A stretch of DNA of 64,000 bases, taken from positions 1 to 64,000 of the forward strand of contig NZ_QJTE01000003.1 of the NCBI RefSeq assembly GCF_003217255.1, read 5' to 3'. Positions 25,263-34,593 of this stretch are shown in pieces. Each line of letters begins with the position of its first letter. Positions within the stretch are counted from its first letter, which is position 1. The position numbers and the translations under genes were made by a program. A model generated the notes under the pieces. That model ran no database searches. It worked only from the letters and a program-made list of their open reading frames with translations, and was not told the origin of the DNA. This DNA comes from Pseudoroseicyclus aestuarii. Lineage in GTDB: Bacteria; Pseudomonadota; Alphaproteobacteria; Rhodobacterales; Rhodobacteraceae.

Positions 25263-26513
25263 GTGGCACAGCAGGCAGAAAACGCGGCCCGCGAGGCGCT
25301 GGTGATTGGCGGCGGGCCGGCGGGGCTCATGGCCGCTGAGGCGCTGGCGGAGCAGGGGCTGGCGGTCACGGTGGCCGAGGCGATGCCGACCTTCGGGCGC
25401 AAGCTGCTGATGGCCGGCAAATCCGGCCTGAACCTGACCAAGGAGGAGGATGCGGTACGCTTCCTCGGCGCCTATGGCGATGCGCCCGAGGCACTGCGGG
25501 CGGCGCTGGACCGTTTCGGCCCCGTTCAGGCCATGGCCTGGGCCGAGGCGCTGGGACAGCCAGTCTTCACCGGCACCTCCGGCCGGGTCTTTCCGCGCGC
25601 GATGAAGGCCTCGCCCCTCCTGCGGGCCTGGATGGCGCGGCTGCGGGGCGCCGGGGTCACGCTGCACACGCGTTGGCGCTGGACCGGCTGGGACGGGGAG
25701 GCGGTGCTTTTCGACACGCCCGAGGGGGCGCTGGCGCTGCGCCCCGCCGTCACCGTGCTGGCGCTGGGCGGGGCAAGCTGGCGCAGGCTGGGATCGGACG
25801 GCGCCTGGGCGGCGCGCTTCGGGGCGGATGCGGCGCCGTTCAAGCCGGCCAACATGGGCTTCCTGCGGCCCTGGTCGGCCCATATGGCGCGGCACTTCGG
25901 CGCGCCCCTGAAGAACGTCGTGCTGCAGGCGGGCACCGTGCAGGCGCGGGGCGAGCTGGTGATTTCGCGCAGCGGGCTGGAAGGGGGCGCCATCTACGCC
26001 GTCTCCGCCGCGCTGCGGGAGGGGGCGCCGCTGCGTATCGACCTGGCGCCCGATCTCGCGCCCGAGGCGCTGGCCCGGCGGCTGGAGGCCGGGCGCCGCG
26101 GCGACAGCACGGGCCAGCGGCTGCGCAAGGCCGGCCTGCCGCCCGCCGCCATCGCCCTGCTGCAGGAACTGGCGCGCCCGCTGCCGCCCGAGGCGCCGGC
26201 ACTGGCCTCCCTGATCAAGGCATTGCCGGTGCCGCTGGAGGGGCCGCGCCCGCTGGACGAGGCGATCTCGACCGCCGGGGGCCTGCGCTTCGCGGCGCTG
26301 GACGAGGCGCTGATGCTGAAGGCGCGGCCCGGCACCTTCGCCGCGGGCGAGATGCTGGACTGGGAGGCGCCGACCGGCGGCTACCTTCTGACCGCCTGCA
26401 TGGCGACCGGGCTTCTGGCGGGCAGGGCGGCGGCGGACTGGCTGCTGCGGGGGCAGCCGGATGCCGCTGCAGACCGGCAGACCTGCTTTCCTTCGGGCCC
26501 TCCTTCCGACTAG
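25263..26513 (+). CDS. HI0933/YhiN-type FAD-dependent flavoprotein
   Basis: A 416-residue flavoprotein of the HI0933-like group (NAD(P)/FAD-dependent oxidoreductases of unknown reaction). The FAD dinucleotide site ALVIGGGPAGLMAAE is near the N terminus, followed by the family signature GRKLLMAGKSGLNLT and, near the end, a second FAD contact FAAGEMLDWEAPTGGYLL. The start is a GTG preceded by GGAAAG, 36 bases from the divergent HNH start. It is followed after 34 bases by yjbH, but the two need not be functionally linked. Confidence 0.88.
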   Translation: MAQQAENAAREALVIGGGPAGLMAAEALAEQGLAVTVAEAMPTFGRKLLMAGKSGLNLTKEEDAVRFLGAYGDAPEALRAALDRFGPVQAMAWAEALGQPVFTGTSGRVFPRAMKASPLLRAWMARLRGAGVTLHTRWRWTGWDGEAVLFDTPEGALALRPAVTVLALGGASWRRLGSDGAWAARFGADAAPFKPANMGFLRPWSAHMARHFGAPLKNVVLQAGTVQARGELVISRSGLEGGAIYAVSAALREGAPLRIDLAPDLAPEALARRLEAGRRGDSTGQRLRKAGLPPAAIALLQELARPLPPEAPALASLIKALPVPLEGPRPLDEAISTAGGLRFAALDEALMLKARPGTFAAGEMLDWEAPTGGYLLTACMATGLLAGRAAADWLLRGQPDAAADRQTCFPSGPPSD

Positions 26514-26547
26514 GGTGGCCCGAGATTTAAAGGAGCCTCCGGAACCG

Positions 26548-28695
26548 ATGTCCCTCAGACCGCGCCTGCTGAGCTGTACAGCATGTCTTGCCCTGTCGTG
26601 CGGCGCGCCGCTGGCGGCGCAGGACCGCGCCGTGACCTATAGCCAGTACGGCACGCCCGGCCTGATCGAGATGCCCAGCGCGATCAGCGCCGACGAGGGC
26701 GAGATCGCGGCGATCGTGTCCTGGTTCGACGGTCAGCAACGCAACCAACTGACCTTCCAGGCGACGGAGCGCTTCTCCGCGACCTTCCGCTACTCGCGGC
26801 TCGAGGGGTACAACCTGCCGGGCCAGCCGGCGCCCGGCTCAGGCACCTATTACGACCGCAGTTTCGACCTGCGCTACCGGATCACCGACGAGGGCGACGT
26901 GATGCCGGCGATCGCCGTCGGCCTGCAGGATTTCCTTGGCACTGGCGCCTACGGGGCGGAATACGTCACGGCGACCAAGACCTTCGGCGATTCCATCCGC
27001 GCCACGGTGGGCCTGGGCTGGGGGCGCTTCGGCAGCGACGGCGGCTTCGACAACCCGCTGGGCCTGATCAGCGACGACTTCGACGAGCGCGACATCATCG
27101 ACTTCGGCGAGGGTGGCAGCCTGGACTTCGACCAGTACTTCCACGGCGATGCGGCTCTCTTCGGCGGGGTGGAATACGTTCCGACCGAGAAGCTGGTGTT
27201 CAAGTTGGAGTATTCCTCGGACGCCTACGAGCAGGAGACGGCGCTGGGGCTGATCGACCGATCCTCTCCCTTCAACTTCGGCGTGACCTATCGCCCGGTG
27301 CCGACCATCCACCTCAGCGCCTCCTACCTTTACGGCAGTGAGCTGGCGCTGCGCGGCGCGGTGACGCTGAACCCGACCAACCGCCCCTTCGACGGCGGCC
27401 TCGACCCGGCGCCGACGCCGGTCGCGGTGCGCGGCGCCGATGCCGATGCCGCGCGCAGCTGGTCCGGCGCGACCATCAGCGAGGTCGAGATCGGCGAGAC
27501 GCTGCAGCGTGCCCTGCGCACCGAAGGCGTCGACCTCGACTCCATCCAGCTGACCGAGCGCAGCGTGCGGCTACGCTACACCAACCAGCGCTACCGGGCC
27601 GAAGCGCAGGCCATGGGCCGCATCGCCCGGCTGCTGACGCAGGGCCTGCCGCCGTCGGTCGAGACCTTCACGCTCGAGCCGATGCGCCTTGGCATCCCGC
27701 TCTCCGCCGTCACCCTCAGCCGCAGCGACATCGAGGCGCTGGAGAACGAGGCCGGCGCGACGCAGGCGATCGCAGAGCGGCTCCACCTGCGGGACGCGGG
27801 GACTGCCGCCGGGCTGACGCAGCTGCCGCGCACCGACGACCGCTTCGACTGGGGGATCAGCCCCTACACCGGCCTCAGCTTCTTCGACGCGACGAACCCG
27901 GTGAAGCTGTCGGCGGGCCTGAAGCTGACGGCAAGCTACGAGTTCACGCCCAATCTCTTCGCCTCCTTCGAACTGCGCCAGCGCCTTTACACCAGCAACG
28001 ACAGCGACGGTGAGGTCGGCGGGGTCGATGTCGACAGCGCCCCGGTCTACCCGGTGCGCACCGATACGGCTGTCTATTCCGACCGCGGCACCACCGCGAT
28101 CACCGAGCTGACGCTGGCCCATTACGGCCGCCCCGGCCGCAACCTCTACAGCCGCGCGACGATCGGCTACTTCGAGCGGATGTACGGCGGCGTCTCGGGC
28201 GAGATCCTGTGGAAGCCGGTCGACAGCCGGCTCGGCCTCGGGCTCGAGGTGAACTACGCCCGCCAGCGAGAATTCGACGGCGGCCTTGCCTTCCGCGACT
28301 ACGACGTCGTGACCGGCCATGCCTCGGCCTACTACGACATCGGCAATGGCTTCTACACGCAGGTCGATGCGGGCCGCTACCTCGCCGGGGACTGGGGCGC
28401 GACCTTCACCGTCGAGCGCGAGTTCGAGAACGGCTGGCGCCTGGGCGGCTATGTCACCCGCACCGACATCTCGGCCGAGCAGTTCGGCGAAGGCTCCTTC
28501 GACAAGGGCCTGCGCCTGACGATCCCGCTCGACTGGGTCATCGGCACGCCGAGCCGGCGCGAAGTGGACACCAGCTTCGCCTCGCTGACGCGGGACGGCG
28601 GCTCTCGTGTGCGAATCGACGGGCGTCTCTACGACGAGGTCCGCGACGGGCACCTGTCCGATCTGAACGACGGCATGGGCCGGTTCTGGAGATGA
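26548..28695 (+). CDS. yjbH: YjbH-family exopolysaccharide outer-membrane protein
   Basis: Large outer-membrane protein (715 residues) associated with exopolysaccharide production, as in E. coli yjbEFGH and the group 4 capsule gene gfcD. The N-terminus is an export signal (SCTACLALSCGAPLAAQ). The first mature motif TYSQYGTPGLIEMPSA is the YjbH family hallmark, followed by repeated beta-strand stretches (YDRSFDLRYRITDEG, FGVTYRPVPTIHLSASY) and a second barrel half ending in DLNDGMGRFWR. Its last bases overlap the yjbF start. The usual function is thought to be secretion or assembly of polymer at the outer membrane; no yjbG homologue is seen next to it. Confidence 0.88.
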   Translation: MSLRPRLLSCTACLALSCGAPLAAQDRAVTYSQYGTPGLIEMPSAISADEGEIAAIVSWFDGQQRNQLTFQATERFSATFRYSRLEGYNLPGQPAPGSGTYYDRSFDLRYRITDEGDVMPAIAVGLQDFLGTGAYGAEYVTATKTFGDSIRATVGLGWGRFGSDGGFDNPLGLISDDFDERDIIDFGEGGSLDFDQYFHGDAALFGGVEYVPTEKLVFKLEYSSDAYEQETALGLIDRSSPFNFGVTYRPVPTIHLSASYLYGSELALRGAVTLNPTNRPFDGGLDPAPTPVAVRGADADAARSWSGATISEVEIGETLQRALRTEGVDLDSIQLTERSVRLRYTNQRYRAEAQAMGRIARLLTQGLPPSVETFTLEPMRLGIPLSAVTLSRSDIEALENEAGATQAIAERLHLRDAGTAAGLTQLPRTDDRFDWGISPYTGLSFFDATNPVKLSAGLKLTASYEFTPNLFASFELRQRLYTSNDSDGEVGGVDVDSAPVYPVRTDTAVYSDRGTTAITELTLAHYGRPGRNLYSRATIGYFERMYGGVSGEILWKPVDSRLGLGLEVNYARQREFDGGLAFRDYDVVTGHASAYYDIGNGFYTQVDAGRYLAGDWGATFTVEREFENGWRLGGYVTRTDISAEQFGEGSFDKGLRLTIPLDWVIGTPSRREVDTSFASLTRDGGSRVRIDGRLYDEVRDGHLSDLNDGMGRFWR

Positions 28696-29369
28696 TGATG
28701 ACGCGTATCACGATTCCCGCCCTGCTGGCCCTGACCACCCTCGCGGCCTGCGGCCAGGGCGAAGCGCCGGGCCTGTTCGGACAGATCGCCGGGCGGGTCG
28801 GCCCGCTGCTCGTCGGGCGAGGCCCGCTCGAGGTCGCCTCCGGCGAGGCGGCCGCCACCCTTCCGGGCGTGCCCGAGGGGCAGGCTCCCGATCCCGAATC
28901 GCTTCTCGCGGTCGAGGCGCGGACGCTCGGCATCGTCGAGGCGGCCGTGAAGGTGCAGGACAACGGCGACCGGGAAACATTCATCGGCCAGTCGGGCTAT
29001 TCCCTCGCATACGAGGACGGGATCCTCGTCGCGACGCGCGGCCTTCTGGATGATCTGATGGGCGCCGATACCGGGCAGGTGCGCGCCGCGCTGAACGCCG
29101 GCGGCGGACGCGCGCTGCGCGTGCACGACCGGCTGAGCGATCTGGACCAGATCATCCGGGCCGAGTTCGACTGCGTCATCGCCCCTGCTGGCAACGAGGC
29201 GGTGGAATTGCTGGGCCGGACGGTCACCGCGCGCAAGTTCAGCGAAAGCTGCGAGGGCGAGAGCGTCGCCTTCCAGAACCTCTATTGGCTGGATCAGGAC
29301 GGAACCATCCTGACATCGCGCCAGTACGTCACGCCGACTGTTGCATATTTGCGTAGCACCCGGCCGTGA
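28692..29369 (+). CDS. yjbF: YjbF/GfcB-family lipoprotein
   Basis: An outer-membrane lipoprotein of up to 225 residues; the lipobox LTTLAAC places the lipidated Cys about residue 20. The family region VQDNGDRETFIGQSGYSLAYEDGILVATRG and the late FQNLYWLDQDGTILTSRQYVTP fit YjbF/GfcB. Three consecutive ATGs occur; the first overlaps the yjbH stop, while the third (28698) has the best spacing to GGAG. Co-translation with yjbH supports joint work in exopolysaccharide export. Confidence 0.85.
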   Translation: MMMTRITIPALLALTTLAACGQGEAPGLFGQIAGRVGPLLVGRGPLEVASGEAAATLPGVPEGQAPDPESLLAVEARTLGIVEAAVKVQDNGDRETFIGQSGYSLAYEDGILVATRGLLDDLMGADTGQVRAALNAGGGRALRVHDRLSDLDQIIRAEFDCVIAPAGNEAVELLGRTVTARKFSESCEGESVAFQNLYWLDQDGTILTSRQYVTPTVAYLRSTRP

Positions 29370-29468
29370 AGTGCCCAAGCCGGGGGGGCGGTCAACCATG
29401 CGGCTTGTCTGCCCTTGGGACCCGCGCTATGACCCCTGTAACGCTTTGTTATCAACTGGAGTAGAGAC

Positions 29469-29717
29469 ATGCGCCTCACGAAGACTCTGATTTCGGCCGC
29501 TCTGGCCACCTCGCTCATCGGCACCTCCGCCATGGCCGGCGGCCTGGCCGTTGAAGTCGTCGAGCCCCCGGTCGTCGTGGCCGAGCCCGCCGCCCCCGTG
29601 CAGCGTTCCAGCTGGAGCTACATCGTTCCGCTCGTCGCCGTTGCCGGTCTGGTCGCTCTGGCCGCTTCGTCGGACGACAACGACGACGACACCGACACCG
29701 AAGAAGACGACGCGTAA
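29469..29717 (+). CDS. Small exported protein with acidic tail, YjbE/GfcA-like position
   Basis: An 82-residue protein: Sec signal peptide (cleavage near SAMAGG, residue 24), a Pro/Val/Ala-rich stretch, one membrane helix (SYIVPLVAVAGLVALAAS, about 49-66) and a tail of almost only Asp/Glu/Thr. Size, composition and location after yjbH-yjbF resemble the YjbE/GfcA group of exopolysaccharide genes, but sequence identity is not strong enough for a firm call. It has its own 99-base upstream region and a GGAGTAGAG ribosome binding site, so it may be expressed separately. Confidence 0.75.
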   Translation: MRLTKTLISAALATSLIGTSAMAGGLAVEVVEPPVVVAEPAAPVQRSSWSYIVPLVAVAGLVALAASSDDNDDDTDTEEDDA

Positions 29718-29741
29718 GTCTCTCGGCGTCTTTGACGCGGA

Positions 29742-29771
29742 AAGGGCGGCCCCTCGGGGTCGCCCTTTTTC
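29742..29771 (+). terminator. Rho-independent terminator of the exopolysaccharide genes
   Basis: A 13-pair stem (AAAGGGCGGCCCC with one G-T pair) is followed by TTTTT; strong on the plus strand. Confidence 0.88.
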
Positions 29772-29882
29772 GTTTCCGGCCAGCGGTTTGCGTCCCGCGG
29801 GCCGTGCTCGGCGAGCATGACGCGGCGCCTGCGCCTGCTGGCAGGATCTCGTTCGATCGGACCTGTGGGGAGGCCGGCTGCC

Positions 29883-30914
29883 TTAGCGGGCGGGGCCGCG
29901 CTGCAGCATCGCGAGGCGGATCAGGGCGCGTTCAACCAGCGCCTGCGGCGGCACCGGGCGCGCCATGCGCAGCGACAGGTCGGTGTCCAGCAGCACGGCG
30001 ATGGCCTGCTCCAGCCGCTCGCGCCGCCAGCGCCCGGCCTGCCGAATCATCACGTCGCGCCTTGGCCCGAAGACCGGCGGCCGCAGCTTGGCCACGCCCG
30101 AGGCAGCGCCGCCGGGATCGCTGGCCGCGGCATGCAGCGCGCGGAAGTGGCGCAGCGCCATGATGCACAACGTCACCGGCTGCACGCCCTGCGCGTAAAG
30201 GCGGGCCAGCAGCGGTGCGATGCCGTCGACCTGCGAATCGGCCACCGTGGTCAAAAGGTCGTCCATCTCGGCCTCGGCCGAGCGGGGGGCGACGGCGGCG
30301 ATGTCCTCTGGCGTGACGGGCGCGGCCTCGCCATGCATGTAGAGGCCCAGCTTCTCGATGGTCTGCCGGAAATCCCCCGGATCGAGCGACTTCGACAGCC
30401 CGCCCAGGGCCGCCCGCGCCTCGGAGGCGATGCTGTTCAGCCCCGCGGCCTGAAGCATCTCGCCGATCTCCTCGCCGCTGGGCGGGTCGTCGTAAAGCGC
30501 GATGGCGACAGCGGCGCGCTGCCCCTCGAACAGCTTGCGCAGGGCCGAGCGGGCGGGAAGGCTGCCGGCGGTCACCACCAGCTGCGCGTCGCCGGGCTGC
30601 CAGCCCGAAAGCGCGCTGCCGATCAGATCGGCGAGACCGTCCGTCGCACCGTCGACCGTGACGGCGCGCGGGCCGGGGAAGAAGCCCTGCGCCCGCATCG
30701 CATCCTCGAGTTGCGAGGGATCGCTGCGCAGGTCCGCCGCCGTCAGCCGGGTCAGCCGCATCTCGGCCTCGGCCTCGGGGCCGGTCATCGCCAGCACGAG
30801 CGCGCGCCGCTTGTCCGAGACGCGCATCGCGTCGCCGCCGTACAGCAGCGCGCCGGCGGCCTTGGCATCGGGCCGCTTGATCCAGGCGGCGGCATCGCGG
30901 GTCGACAGCTTCAT
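29883..30914 (-). CDS. holA: DNA polymerase III subunit delta
   Basis: Clamp-loader subunit that opens the sliding clamp; 343 residues, the usual length. It begins [15 protein letters not shown] with GALLYGGDAMRV, the alphaproteobacterial HolA start, followed by an AAA-like domain and a C-terminal helical collar domain (from about 210; RLYAQGVQPVTLCIMALRHFR). It overlaps lptE by 4 bases, and leuS - lptE - holA is the conserved order in Rhodobacteraceae. Transcription comes from upstream of leuS or the DUF3576 gene. Confidence 0.94.
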   Translation of the reverse strand: MKLSTRDAAAWIKRPDAKAAGALLYGGDAMRVSDKRRALVLAMTGPEAEAEMRLTRLTAADLRSDPSQLEDAMRAQGFFPGPRAVTVDGATDGLADLIGSALSGWQPGDAQLVVTAGSLPARSALRKLFEGQRAAVAIALYDDPPSGEEIGEMLQAAGLNSIASEARAALGGLSKSLDPGDFRQTIEKLGLYMHGEAAPVTPEDIAAVAPRSAEAEMDDLLTTVADSQVDGIAPLLARLYAQGVQPVTLCIMALRHFRALHAAASDPGGAASGVAKLRPPVFGPRRDVMIRQAGRWRRERLEQAIAVLLDTDLSLRMARPVPPQALVERALIRLAMLQRGPAR

Positions 30915-31384
30915 GACGCGGGCGCCGCTGCATAGAGGCGGGCGAGGATCAGGTCCGCCAGCGCCACCGCCAGCCGCGATTCGGCATCCGTGCGGGCGGC
31001 GGCAGAGGCCACCGTGCTGCCGGTGGCGGAATAGCCGGTGAAGCTTTCCACGTTGCCCTGCGCCAGCACCGCGCCGGCGGCATCGCGCAGGACATAGTCG
31101 GCGGTGCCGACAAGGCGGTAGCGCGTGGTTGCGTTGTCCCCTGTCACGGCGCCGCTTTCGATCGTGCTGCGGCTGTCGATGGACAGTGCGAAACGCGCCG
31201 CCTCGCCCCGGCCCAGCCGGTCCAGCATGTGCTGCCGCAGCCGGTAGCCGAGCACATCCGCCGGCACTTCGACCGTGGTCTGCCCGCGCAGCGCGGCGCC
31301 GGCCCCGCCGGGGGCCAGCACCGGCTGAAAGCCGCAGCCCGCGACCAGCGCCGCGGCGAGGATCAGCGCCCTAGACGACGACAT
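30911..31384 (-). CDS. lptE: LPS-assembly lipoprotein LptE
   Basis: Small lipoprotein (157 residues) that plugs the LptD barrel during LPS insertion in the outer membrane. The lipobox is ALVAGC (Cys17), followed by the [10 protein letters not shown] start of the mature chain typical for alphaproteobacterial LptE. The family is poorly conserved; location between leuS and holA makes the call firm. The start lies inside the last 14 bases of leuS. Confidence 0.9.
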   Translation of the reverse strand: MSSSRALILAAALVAGCGFQPVLAPGGAGAALRGQTTVEVPADVLGYRLRQHMLDRLGRGEAARFALSIDSRSTIESGAVTGDNATTRYRLVGTADYVLRDAAGAVLAQGNVESFTGYSATGSTVASAAARTDAESRLAVALADLILARLYAAAPAS

Positions 31385-33947
31385 TGACGATACGGCCGGG
31401 CACGACGATCAGCTTCTTCGGGCTGCCGCCGTCCAGCGCCTTCTGCACGGCGGGCTCTTCCAGAACCAGCGCCTCGATCGCGTCCTTCGCCATGTCCTTG
31501 GGCACGGTGATCTCGGACTTGCGCTTGCCGTTGATCTGGATCGGCAGGGTCACGCTGTCCTCGACCAGCCATTCCTCCTGCGCCACCGGCCAGGCGGCGG
31601 TGGTGACAAAGCCCTTGCCGTCCAGCATATGCCAGATCTCTTCCGACAGGTGCGGCGTCATCGGCGCCATGAGCTGCGCCAGCACGCGCGCGGCCTCGCG
31701 CCGCGCCTCGGCGCCCGCGCCGGACTTCTGCAGCTGGCCGGTAAAGGCATAGAGCCGGGCGATGGCCGCGTTGAAGCCGAAGCTTTCCACGCCCAGCGTC
31801 ACGTCGCGGATGGTGCGGTGCAGGGCGCGCATCAGCGCCTCGTCCTCGTCCTTGCTGCCCTCGCCGGTGGCCTCGGCGGCCTCTTCGGCAATGCGCCAGA
31901 CGCGGGCGAGGTGACGGGCCGCGGCCTCGGCGCCCGCGGCGGTCCATTCCACGTCACGCTCGGGCGGGCTGTCGGACAGCACGAACCAGCGCGCGGCATC
32001 GGCGCCGAACTGCTGCACGATGGCATTGGGATCGACGACGTTGTTCTTCGACTTTGACATCTTGGCCGAGGGGACGATCTCGATCTCTTGCCCGCCGTCC
32101 TTGAGGAAGGCCCGGCCCTCGCGCAGCTCCACCTCCTCGGGATAGTGGTACTGGATCCGGCCATCCTGCGTCCGCCGGGTCTGGTAGATCGCATGCGTCA
32201 CCATGCCCTGCGTGAAGAGCGCATCGAAGGGCTCGCGCGCGCTGGCGGGGACATGGCCGGTCTCGTTCATCGCCCGCATGAAGTAGCGCGAGTAGAGCAG
32301 GTGCAGGATCGCATGCTCGATGCCGCCGATGTATTGATCGACGTTCATCCAGTAATCGATGTCCTCCGCCTCGGTCGGGGTCGTGGCGCGCGGCGCGGTG
32401 AAGCGGGCGAAGTACCAAGACGAATCGACGAAGGTGTCCATCGTGTCCGTCTCGCGCTTGGCGGGCTTGCCGCAGGCGGGGCAGGGCACGTCGCGCCAGG
32501 TCGGGTGCCGGTCCAGCGGGTTGCCCGGCACGTCGAAGGAGACGTCGTCCGGCAGGCGGACGGGCAGGTTCTCTTTCTTTTCCGGGACCGTGCCGCAGGC
32601 CTCGCAATGGACGACGGGGATCGGGCAGCCCCAGTAGCGCTGCCGCGACAGGCCCCAGTCCCGCAGGCGAAAGCGGGTGACGCCGGTGCCGATGCCGTGG
32701 CTCTCGCAATAGGCGATGGCGGCGTCGATGGCGTCGGCGCCGGTCTGCGCCTCGGCGCCCGCATAGGCGCGCAGGTAGCGCACCTCCTCGGTCTTGGGCG
32801 GGACGTAGGCGGGCCCGCCCTCCTCGGGGGGCTGATGCTCTTCGGCATGGGCGGGCGCGAAGGTCGAGGTGACGGGCAGCTCGTACTTGCGCGCGAACTC
32901 CAGATCGCGCGGGTCATGCGCCGGGCAGCCGAAGATGGCGCCGGTGCCGTAGTCCATCAAGACGAAGTTCGCGATCCAGACCGGCAGGTCCCAGCCCGCG
33001 TCTAGCGGGTGCTTGACCGTCAGCCCGGTATCGAAGCCCAGCTTCTCGCCGGTCTCCAGCGCCTCTTCGGTGGTGCCGCCGCGCCGCGCCTCGGCGCAGA
33101 AGGCGGCCACCTCCGCATTGCCCGCCTCAAGCTGGCGGGCCAGCGGGTGATCGGGCGAGATGGCGACGAAGCTGGCGCCCATCAGCGTGTCGGGCCGGGT
33201 GGTATAGACCTCGATCCGCTCGTGCCCCGCGGGCGGGTCGATGACCTCGAAGGCCATCTCGAGCCCGCGCGACCGGCCGATCCAGTTCGCCTGCATAAGC
33301 TTGACCTTGGCCGGCCAGTCGTCGAGGCCGTCCAGCGACTCCAGCAGGTCCTCGGCCATGGCGCTGATGCGGAAGAACCACTGCGTCAGCTCCCGCCGCT
33401 CGACCTCCGCGCCGGAGCGCCAGCCGCGCCCGTTCTCGACCTGCTCGTTGGCGAGGACGGTCATGTCGACGGGATCCCAGTTCACCACCGCGTTCTTGCG
33501 GTAGACCAGGCCCTTCTCGAGCATGTCGAGGAACAGCGCCTGCTGCTGGCCGTAGTACTCGGGATCGCAGGTCGCGAATTCGCGGCTCCAGTCCAGCGAC
33601 CAGCCCAGCGGCTTCATCTGCGCGCGCATCTGGTCGATGTTGGAATAGGTCCAGTCCTTGGGGTGGCCACCATTGGCCATGGCCGCATTCTCGGCCGGCA
33701 TCCCGAAGGCGTCCCAGCCCATCGGGTGCAGCACGGCATGGCCTGTGGCCAGCTTGTGCCGGGCGATGACGTCGCCCATCGTGTAGTTGCGCACGTGGCC
33801 CATGTGGATGCGCCCCGAGGGGTAGGGAAACATCTCGAGGACGTAGTACTTCGGCTTGCTCTCGCCGCGGGCGGCGCGGAACAGCCCGGCCTCGTCCCAG
33901 GCGGTCTGCCATTTCGCTTCGATGGTGGCGGCGTCGTAACGCGACAT
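31371..33947 (-). CDS. leuS: Leucyl-tRNA synthetase
   Basis: Class I aminoacyl-tRNA synthetase charging tRNA-Leu; 858 residues. The HIGH motif appears as HMGH in [14 protein letters not shown] near residue 40 and the KMSKS motif in [14 protein letters not shown] near 620. The editing domain occupies about 225-420, and the TRRTQ-rich insert before KMSKS is normal. It has no visible ribosome binding anomaly. The gene heads leuS-lptE-holA; the DUF3576 lipoprotein gene lies 113 bases upstream on the same strand. Confidence 0.97.
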   Translation of the reverse strand: MSRYDAATIEAKWQTAWDEAGLFRAARGESKPKYYVLEMFPYPSGRIHMGHVRNYTMGDVIARHKLATGHAVLHPMGWDAFGMPAENAAMANGGHPKDWTYSNIDQMRAQMKPLGWSLDWSREFATCDPEYYGQQQALFLDMLEKGLVYRKNAVVNWDPVDMTVLANEQVENGRGWRSGAEVERRELTQWFFRISAMAEDLLESLDGLDDWPAKVKLMQANWIGRSRGLEMAFEVIDPPAGHERIEVYTTRPDTLMGASFVAISPDHPLARQLEAGNAEVAAFCAEARRGGTTEEALETGEKLGFDTGLTVKHPLDAGWDLPVWIANFVLMDYGTGAIFGCPAHDPRDLEFARKYELPVTSTFAPAHAEEHQPPEEGGPAYVPPKTEEVRYLRAYAGAEAQTGADAIDAAIAYCESHGIGTGVTRFRLRDWGLSRQRYWGCPIPVVHCEACGTVPEKKENLPVRLPDDVSFDVPGNPLDRHPTWRDVPCPACGKPAKRETDTMDTFVDSSWYFARFTAPRATTPTEAEDIDYWMNVDQYIGGIEHAILHLLYSRYFMRAMNETGHVPASAREPFDALFTQGMVTHAIYQTRRTQDGRIQYHYPEEVELREGRAFLKDGGQEIEIVPSAKMSKSKNNVVDPNAIVQQFGADAARWFVLSDSPPERDVEWTAAGAEAAARHLARVWRIAEEAAEATGEGSKDEDEALMRALHRTIRDVTLGVESFGFNAAIARLYAFTGQLQKSGAGAEARREAARVLAQLMAPMTPHLSEEIWHMLDGKGFVTTAAWPVAQEEWLVEDSVTLPIQINGKRKSEITVPKDMAKDAIEALVLEEPAVQKALDGGSPKKLIVVPGRIVNVVV

Positions 33948-34060
33948 GCGTGGGTCTCCCGGCTGCGGCTGCGGGCCGACCGGCCTGGCGGGGCGGCCCG
34001 GATGGGGTCCTACTTCACAGGTGAGGCAAGGGCCACCGGCAGGTGGCCCGGCCCGGCGGT

Positions 34061-34459
34061 TCAGTAGCCGTCGGCGATGCGAAGCTGCCGCGCGCGCGAC
34101 AGGATCGCGTTCTCGACCGCGATCTGCGTGTCGCGGGCGACGGGGCCCGCGGGCGTGGCCAGCGCGACGCTGAGCGCGCGGGCATCGAGCGCCGGGTCGC
34201 TGACGTGGATCACGGCGCGGTAGGGCTGGCTGCCGCCCGGCGGGGTGCCGTAGCCGGTGGTGATCACCCCGGTGAAGGGATCGACGTTTTGCACCGGCAG
34301 GAAGTCCAGCACATCCAGCGAGGCCGTCCAGAGGTAGCGGTTAACGGCGACGGCTTCGGCAGAGGGGCCGCCTGCCGGATTGCGCCCGCCGCAGGCGGCA
34401 AGACCTAGGCACAGCGCAAGGATGGCGGTCAGGCGCAGGCTGCGCGGCATCGACGGCAT
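34061..34459 (-). CDS. DUF3576 domain lipoprotein
   Basis: A 132-residue lipoprotein: signal with lipobox LGLAAC (Cys about 22), then the family pattern [33 protein letters not shown] and a C-terminal [10 protein letters not shown]. This family is always found upstream of leuS in Rhodobacteraceae; its function is unknown and is presumably in the envelope, given the neighbour lptE. The ATG at 34459 is used because AAGGGG precedes it at good distance. Confidence 0.88.
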   Translation of the reverse strand: MPSMPRSLRLTAILALCLGLAACGGRNPAGGPSAEAVAVNRYLWTASLDVLDFLPVQNVDPFTGVITTGYGTPPGGSQPYRAVIHVSDPALDARALSVALATPAGPVARDTQIAVENAILSRARQLRIADGY

Positions 34460-34540
34460 GTAGGCCCCTTTCGGCGTGAAATCGCGCCCGATCTGTAGCG
34501 AAGGGGCGGGCGCGTCACAAGGTGCCCCTGCCGCAAAGCA

Positions 34541-34567
34541 AAGGGGGCGGCCAATGGCCGCCCCCTC
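34541..34567 (-). terminator. Porin gene terminator
   Basis: An 11-pair stem (AGGGGGCGGCC-AAT-GGCCGCCCCCT) lies 27 bases past the porin stop. On the minus strand it is followed by TTTGCTTTG. Confidence 0.82.
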
Positions 34568-34593
34568 GCATGGATCGTGCAATCCGCCTCGAC

